Positions 14,332 to 17,260 of a DNA stretch of 17,260 bases are shown one piece after another. Source of the DNA: an uncultured Prevotella sp. (GTDB lineage Bacteria; Bacteroidota; Bacteroidia; Bacteroidales; Bacteroidaceae); assembly GCA_937901345.1 (NCBI GenBank), contig CALCHM010000121.1, positions 1 to 17,260 of the forward strand. The letters are read 5' to 3'. A model generated the notes under the pieces. That model made no database searches. It was not told the origin of the DNA and saw only the letters and a list, made by a program, of their open reading frames with translations. Position 1 is the stretch's first letter. Every line of letters starts with the position of its first letter. A program made the position numbers and the translations under genes.

Positions 14332-14496
14332 CTATTCAAACTCCGACCAATTGGAGCAACTCCAAGGATTTTTGCGCTCTCGCGAAGCGGGAATACCATC
14401 ATTTGGATCTACTGGAATACGGTCAGAACCCGCCAGCATCTGTTCTGCTTCAAGCACTACGGTTTCCATCTCGGGATGTATATACGTCTGTTTCAT
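14332..14496 (-). CDS. 54-aa peptide of the Bacteroidales 'MKxxYIxPE' kind, paired with the LRR protein
   Basis: ATG 14496 to TAG 14332 encodes MKQTYIHPEMETVVLEAEQM, then LAGSDRIPVDPNDGIPASRE, then RKNPWSCSNWSEFE. Very short peptides that open MK-x-x-YI-x-PE-x-E-x-[VL]-x-[LM]-E and end in polar, Trp/Ser/Asn-rich tails are abundant in Prevotella and related genomes, often near surface proteins; their role is not known to me. The opening has no hydrophobic core, so this is not a classic signal peptide; the residues around ML-A-G (20-23) could be a processing point. The gene lies 82 bp after the LRR gene on the same strand, separated by a hairpin, so it may be expressed from the LRR promoter by read-through. 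Its coding character (clean start, family-like opening, compact tail) makes it much more likely real than chance. Confidence 0.75.
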   Translation of the reverse strand: MKQTYIHPEMETVVLEAEQMLAGSDRIPVDPNDGIPASRERKNPWSCSNWSEFE

Positions 14497-14517
14497 TTTC
14501 TGTGTGTATATGTTAAG

Positions 14518-14565
14518 GAGGAACGAGGAGAAGAGCGCACTGGCGTCCCGCTCCTCGTGTTCCTC
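14518..14565 (-). terminator. Hairpin between the LRR gene and the small peptide gene
   Basis: GAGGAAC-GAGGAG (14518-14530) pairs with CTCCTC-gt-GTTCCTC (14551-14565) with a 2-nt bulge, and an inner GAGCG/CGCTC stem is possible. It begins 12 bp after the LRR stop. The minus-strand continuation CTTAACATATAC has no T-run, so it may act as an mRNA-stabilising or partly terminating structure. Confidence 0.55.
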
Positions 14566-14577
14566 ATGAACGACAAC

Positions 14578-16911
14578 TTAAAACACCATCTTCTTACCGC
14601 CAACGATATAAATCTTACCCTTCTGCGGCACCATCACGCGGCGACCCTGCAAGTCGTAGATGGCGGCGGGTTGTTGACCGTTGACAAAGGCGTCTGCAAT
14701 GCCCGTTGTTTCACCCTCGCCCTTCACGCGGATGCGGATGGTCTGCAGCGCTTCGTCCACCTTCACGGGCGTGCCGTTGCGGGCGGTCATCTTGAGGTAG
14801 CAGCGGAAGGGGTTCAAGTAACTTCCCGCAGCGATGGGCGACCATGCACCCGAAGTGTTGATAGCGTAGCAACCTGAAAGGGTTTCAGCATCATTGCGAG
14901 CATAAACGCCGGTGAGCGCAAAGTCGATAAATACAGACGAGCAAGTCAACGACGTTTCTTCTGCGGCATGCAAAACAACGTCTTCCAACACCAACTGCAA
15001 CTGCTTCGCATCCTCACTCTTTGCGCGGATAAAGTAAGGATAGTTGGCATGGAGCGTACCTTCGTTGATTAAGAACACCTCCATATCCATTTCATCAACC
15101 GTACCGTCATTATTGCGGTCGTAGGCATGCATGTTGTTGAAGTACGCGAGGTCATAATTTTCGCTCAATGCAGCGACAGGAATTTCCACGGGCAAGTAGA
15201 GCGCATTCCACTCAAGGTTGGGAAGGGTGCGGTTGTAAGTAACCTGTGCCACCTCTTGTTGCAGTTCATTTGCAAAATTAGTTCCTTCTACAAGTTCGAT
15301 ATTCCCTTTGTCACCGCAAACCGTACAGATACCATTTTCATAGCTATGTAGCGTTACGTTCACCGTTACGTTTGCACCAAAGTCATACAGCGGATTCTTT
15401 TTCCATGAACAACCTACTGTGGCTGTTGTTAAAGCAGAGCAGTCTGCGAAAGCATCAATTCCAATGCTGGTCACACTGTTGGGAATCTCCACGGAAGTCA
15501 TGTTGAAGCATAGCCAGAAAGCATTATCCCCGATACTGGTTACACTATTGGGAATCTCCACGGAAGTCAAACTGGAGCATTCACGGAAAGCATAAATCCC
15601 AATGCTGGTCACACTATTGGGAATCTCCACAGAAAGCAAATCGGTGCAATTTGAAAAAACAGCACTATCAATGCTTGTCACACGGTTGCCTATAACCACG
15701 GAAGTCAAACAGGAGCAATCTTCGAAAGCAGACTCCCCAATGCTGGTTACACTGTTGGGAATCACCACGGAAGTCAAACTGGAGCATTCACGGAAAGCCC
15801 ATTCCCCAATGCTGGTCACACTGTTAGGGATGATGATTCCCGTCAACTTGGAGCATCCATAGAAAGCATGATTTCCAATTGTTGTGATACTGTTCGAGAG
15901 GTTGACATCCGTCAAACTTGTGCAACCATAGAAAAGCGCACCCTCAATTGTTGTAACACTATTGGGGATGGTAACATGCGACAAACCTGAACAATTGGCG
16001 AAAGCCCAGACCCCAATTGATGTGACACTATTGGGGATGGCGATTTCCATCAAACTTTTGCAACCAGAGAAAGCATAATACCCAATTGTTGTCACACTAT
16101 TAGGGATGGTGATTTCCATCAAACTGGAGCAATATTCGAAAGCAAAGTTTCCAATTGTTGTAACGCTGTTAGGGATAGTGATTCCCGTCATACCGAAGCA
16201 ACCAGAGAAAACACTTTCCTCAATTATTGAGACACTGTTGGGGATGGTAATATGTATCAAACTGTAGCAACCTTGAAAAGCAGAGCGTCCAATTGTAGTA
16301 ACACTATTGGGGATGATGATTTCAGTCAAACTTGTGCAATCATAGAACCCCCAGTCTCCAATAGCTGTGACAGTGTTGGGAATAGTCGTCTTGCAACACC
16401 CTACTATTAAGGTATTCGTTTGAGTTTCTACAATCGCGTTACAATTATCTCTCGAATCATAAATCGGATTGTCTTTCGATACTGTAATATGCGTCAAACT
16501 AGGACAATTAGCAAAAGCGCGTGGCCCAATTGATATAACACTATTGGGAATGGTGATTTCAGTCAAACTTGAGCAAGAAGTGAAACACCCCCACCCAATA
16601 CATGTAATACTATTGGGGATGGTGACATGCGTCAAACTTTGGCACATATTGAAAGCATTATTCTCTATAGTTGTGACACTGTAGGTGGTTCCATTGTAGT
16701 TTACCGATTCAGGGATAGTAACAGAACCTGAATACTCATTTTCATATTGAGTATGGGACGTTCCTTGATAAGTCACCTCCACCGTCTTATCCGTTTCAGA
16801 CGTAATGTTGTAATAAATGCCATCGACCGTGAAGTCTTCGGCAAAGAGGGGTGTGTTGCAGAGCACGAGGGCGAGGAGGGCAACACAGAGGGGGTGCAGT
16901 CTTTGTTTCAT
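14578..16911 (-). CDS. BspA-like leucine-rich-repeat surface protein
   Basis: A 777-aa exported protein. The signal peptide (residues 1-24, cleavage likely after LFA) is followed by a beta-rich start. Residues about 63-500 hold 17 LRR_5 (BspA/TpLRR) repeats of 23 residues with the consensus xIPNSVTSIGxxAFxxCSSLTxV. One longer non-repeat island (about 143-176, NPIYDSRDNCNAIVETQTNT) interrupts them, typical of BspA proteins. After the repeats comes HSYENGICTVCGDKG (CxxC at 529-532), then a beta domain with a calcium-loop-like DRNNDGTVDEMD (598-609). The protein ends in AAIYDLQGRRVMVPQKGKIY, then IVGGKKMVF, a tail common to Prevotella-type secreted proteins and resembling C-terminal sorting tails. 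BspA relatives bind fibronectin, fibrinogen or other bacteria; for this one adhesion is inferred. The DNA repeats (69 bp) are similar enough to recombine. The leader is unusual (see the microsatellite and hairpin). Confidence 0.93.
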   Translation of the reverse strand: MKQRLHPLCVALLALVLCNTPLFAEDFTVDGIYYNITSETDKTVEVTYQGTSHTQYENEYSGSVTIPESVNYNGTTYSVTTIENNAFNMCQSLTHVTIPNSITCIGWGCFTSCSSLTEITIPNSVISIGPRAFANCPSLTHITVSKDNPIYDSRDNCNAIVETQTNTLIVGCCKTTIPNTVTAIGDWGFYDCTSLTEIIIPNSVTTIGRSAFQGCYSLIHITIPNSVSIIEESVFSGCFGMTGITIPNSVTTIGNFAFEYCSSLMEITIPNSVTTIGYYAFSGCKSLMEIAIPNSVTSIGVWAFANCSGLSHVTIPNSVTTIEGALFYGCTSLTDVNLSNSITTIGNHAFYGCSKLTGIIIPNSVTSIGEWAFRECSSLTSVVIPNSVTSIGESAFEDCSCLTSVVIGNRVTSIDSAVFSNCTDLLSVEIPNSVTSIGIYAFRECSSLTSVEIPNSVTSIGDNAFWLCFNMTSVEIPNSVTSIGIDAFADCSALTTATVGCSWKKNPLYDFGANVTVNVTLHSYENGICTVCGDKGNIELVEGTNFANELQQEVAQVTYNRTLPNLEWNALYLPVEIPVAALSENYDLAYFNNMHAYDRNNDGTVDEMDMEVFLINEGTLHANYPYFIRAKSEDAKQLQLVLEDVVLHAAEETSLTCSSVFIDFALTGVYARNDAETLSGCYAINTSGAWSPIAAGSYLNPFRCYLKMTARNGTPVKVDEALQTIRIRVKGEGETTGIADAFVNGQQPAAIYDLQGRRVMVPQKGKIYIVGGKKMVF

Positions 16912-16957
16912 AAGGTTTATGTTTTTGATTTGTTGTTATTCCAGTAAAACACAAGCA

Positions 16958-16989
16958 CCTCGCTGGCGGAGATGACTCCGCCAGCGAGG
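16958..16989 (-). promoter_or_regulatory. Perfect 14-bp hairpin in the leader of the LRR gene
   Basis: CCTCGCTGGCGGAG (16958-16971) and CTCCGCCAGCGAGG (16976-16989) are perfectly complementary with a 4-nt loop. It is GC-rich and the strongest stem in the window. On the minus strand it is followed by TGCTTGTGTTTTACTGG, a moderately T-rich tail. It lies 46 bp before the LRR start codon and after the likely promoter, so it would be part of the mRNA leader as an attenuator, a terminator or a stabilising structure. Confidence 0.75.
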
Positions 16990-17000
16990 CGCTCAGTATG

Positions 17001-17102
17001 TCAACAGGCACACGTCTGCATCGCCCCCGATGGGAACGACACGAGCATGTAAGCGATTACTTGCTTGCTTGCTTGCTTGCTTGCTAACATTTTGTTCGAC
17101 AT
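17001..17102 (-). CDS. Possible 33-aa leader ORF containing the microsatellite
   Basis: ATG 17102 to TGA 17001 reads MSNKMLASKQASKQVIAYML, then VSFPSGAMQTCAC. The ASKQASKQ part is the translated (GCAA)6 tract, so any change in repeat number shifts its frame. It begins about 30 nt after the predicted transcription start and stops 11 nt before the 14-bp hairpin. There is no strong ribosome site and no homology can be claimed; the case rests on arrangement only. Confidence 0.3.
   Translation of the reverse strand: MSNKMLASKQASKQVIAYMLVSFPSGAMQTCAC
17061..17084. repeat. (TTGC)6 tetranucleotide microsatellite
   Basis: Six perfect TTGC units, read as (GCAA)6 on the minus strand, lie between the predicted promoter and the start of the LRR surface-protein gene. 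Tracts of this type mutate by slipped-strand mispairing and commonly underlie phase variation of surface proteins. Confidence 0.95.
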
Positions 17103-17138
17103 AAGCAAATTTTTCTTTCTAAATATTACTCACGTCGG

Positions 17139-17169
17139 CAAATTTAAAGAAACTTTAACACCCTACCAA
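17139..17169 (-). promoter_or_regulatory. Candidate promoter of the LRR surface-protein gene
   Basis: On the minus strand TTG (17169-17167), 20 bp, then TAAATTTG (17146-17139) fit the Bacteroidetes consensus. The leader to the LRR start codon would be about 220 nt and contains the microsatellite and the 14-bp hairpin. Confidence 0.6.
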
Positions 17170-17190
17170 CACTCAACGTAAAAAAATGTA

Positions 17191-17260
17191 GGCAATAATA
17201 TAGGCGTTGACCCAAGAACTTTAACAGACCCCCTCCGCAACTAAAGTTGCTCGTCCCCCT
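17191..17260. mobile_element. MITE-like element, copy 2 (left end, runs off the window)
   Basis: Starts with GGCAATAATATAGGCGTTGA and matches the first 70 bases of the element at 11505 at 68 positions; the two differences are at bases 11 and 15. It includes the same GCAACT-AA-AGTTGC hairpin. It lies about 20 bp upstream of the LRR gene's -33 element. The far end and any target duplication are outside the window. Confidence 0.85.

Overview
The window is Bacteroidales chromosome, most like a Prevotellaceae member (Prevotella/Alloprevotella-like); the genus cannot be settled from the sequence alone. The evidence is the gene order purH-mreB-mreC-mreD-mrdA, -7 promoter elements of the Bacteroidetes type (TAnnTTTG), an SPase II lipoprotein with BACON domains, a very long PpiD/SurA-like periplasmic foldase, and a BspA-type leucine-rich-repeat surface protein followed by a tiny 'MKQTYIHPE...' peptide. 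Every confident gene is on the minus strand, so transcription runs right to left.

Layout from high to low coordinates. 17260-16912 is a long leader for the surface protein: one end of a dispersed repeat, a promoter, a (TTGC)6 microsatellite inside a possible leader ORF, and a perfect 14-bp hairpin. 16911-14332 holds the BspA-like LRR protein and the 54-aa peptide. 14221-13248 holds a 41-bp tandem repeat array and an alpha-helical protein of unknown function. 12914-11793 is a BACON lipoprotein. 11728-11505 is a 224-bp MITE-like element with inverted ends and an 8-bp direct repeat at its borders, inserted against the BACON-gene terminator. 11230-8263 holds the membrane-anchored foldase and a monofunctional peptidoglycan glycosyltransferase (mtgA). 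7917-6251 is a PadR regulator with a double-PspC-domain membrane protein. 6031-4591 is recA and a small lipoprotein. 4214-1 is the cell-shape cluster: an IMP cyclohydrolase-only PurH, mreB, a terminator-like hairpin plus a second 41-bp tandem array, mreC, mreD, and the 5' part of mrdA (PBP2), which runs off the window.

Several genes share a theme of envelope construction: MreBCD, PBP2 and MtgA for the peptidoglycan sacculus, the PpiD/SurA-like protein for folding exported proteins, and PspC/PadR for envelope stress. The accessory parts (surface LRR protein, BACON lipoprotein, unknown helical protein) carry almost all the unusual DNA: two 41-bp tandem arrays of probably one family, the MITE family present twice, and a microsatellite in the leader of a surface protein. 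The best candidates for undescribed biology are that leader (microsatellite, leader ORF and hairpin) and the BspA-peptide pair. The housekeeping genes look intact, apart from PurH, which lacks its formyltransferase domain, and an unusual segment in PBP2.
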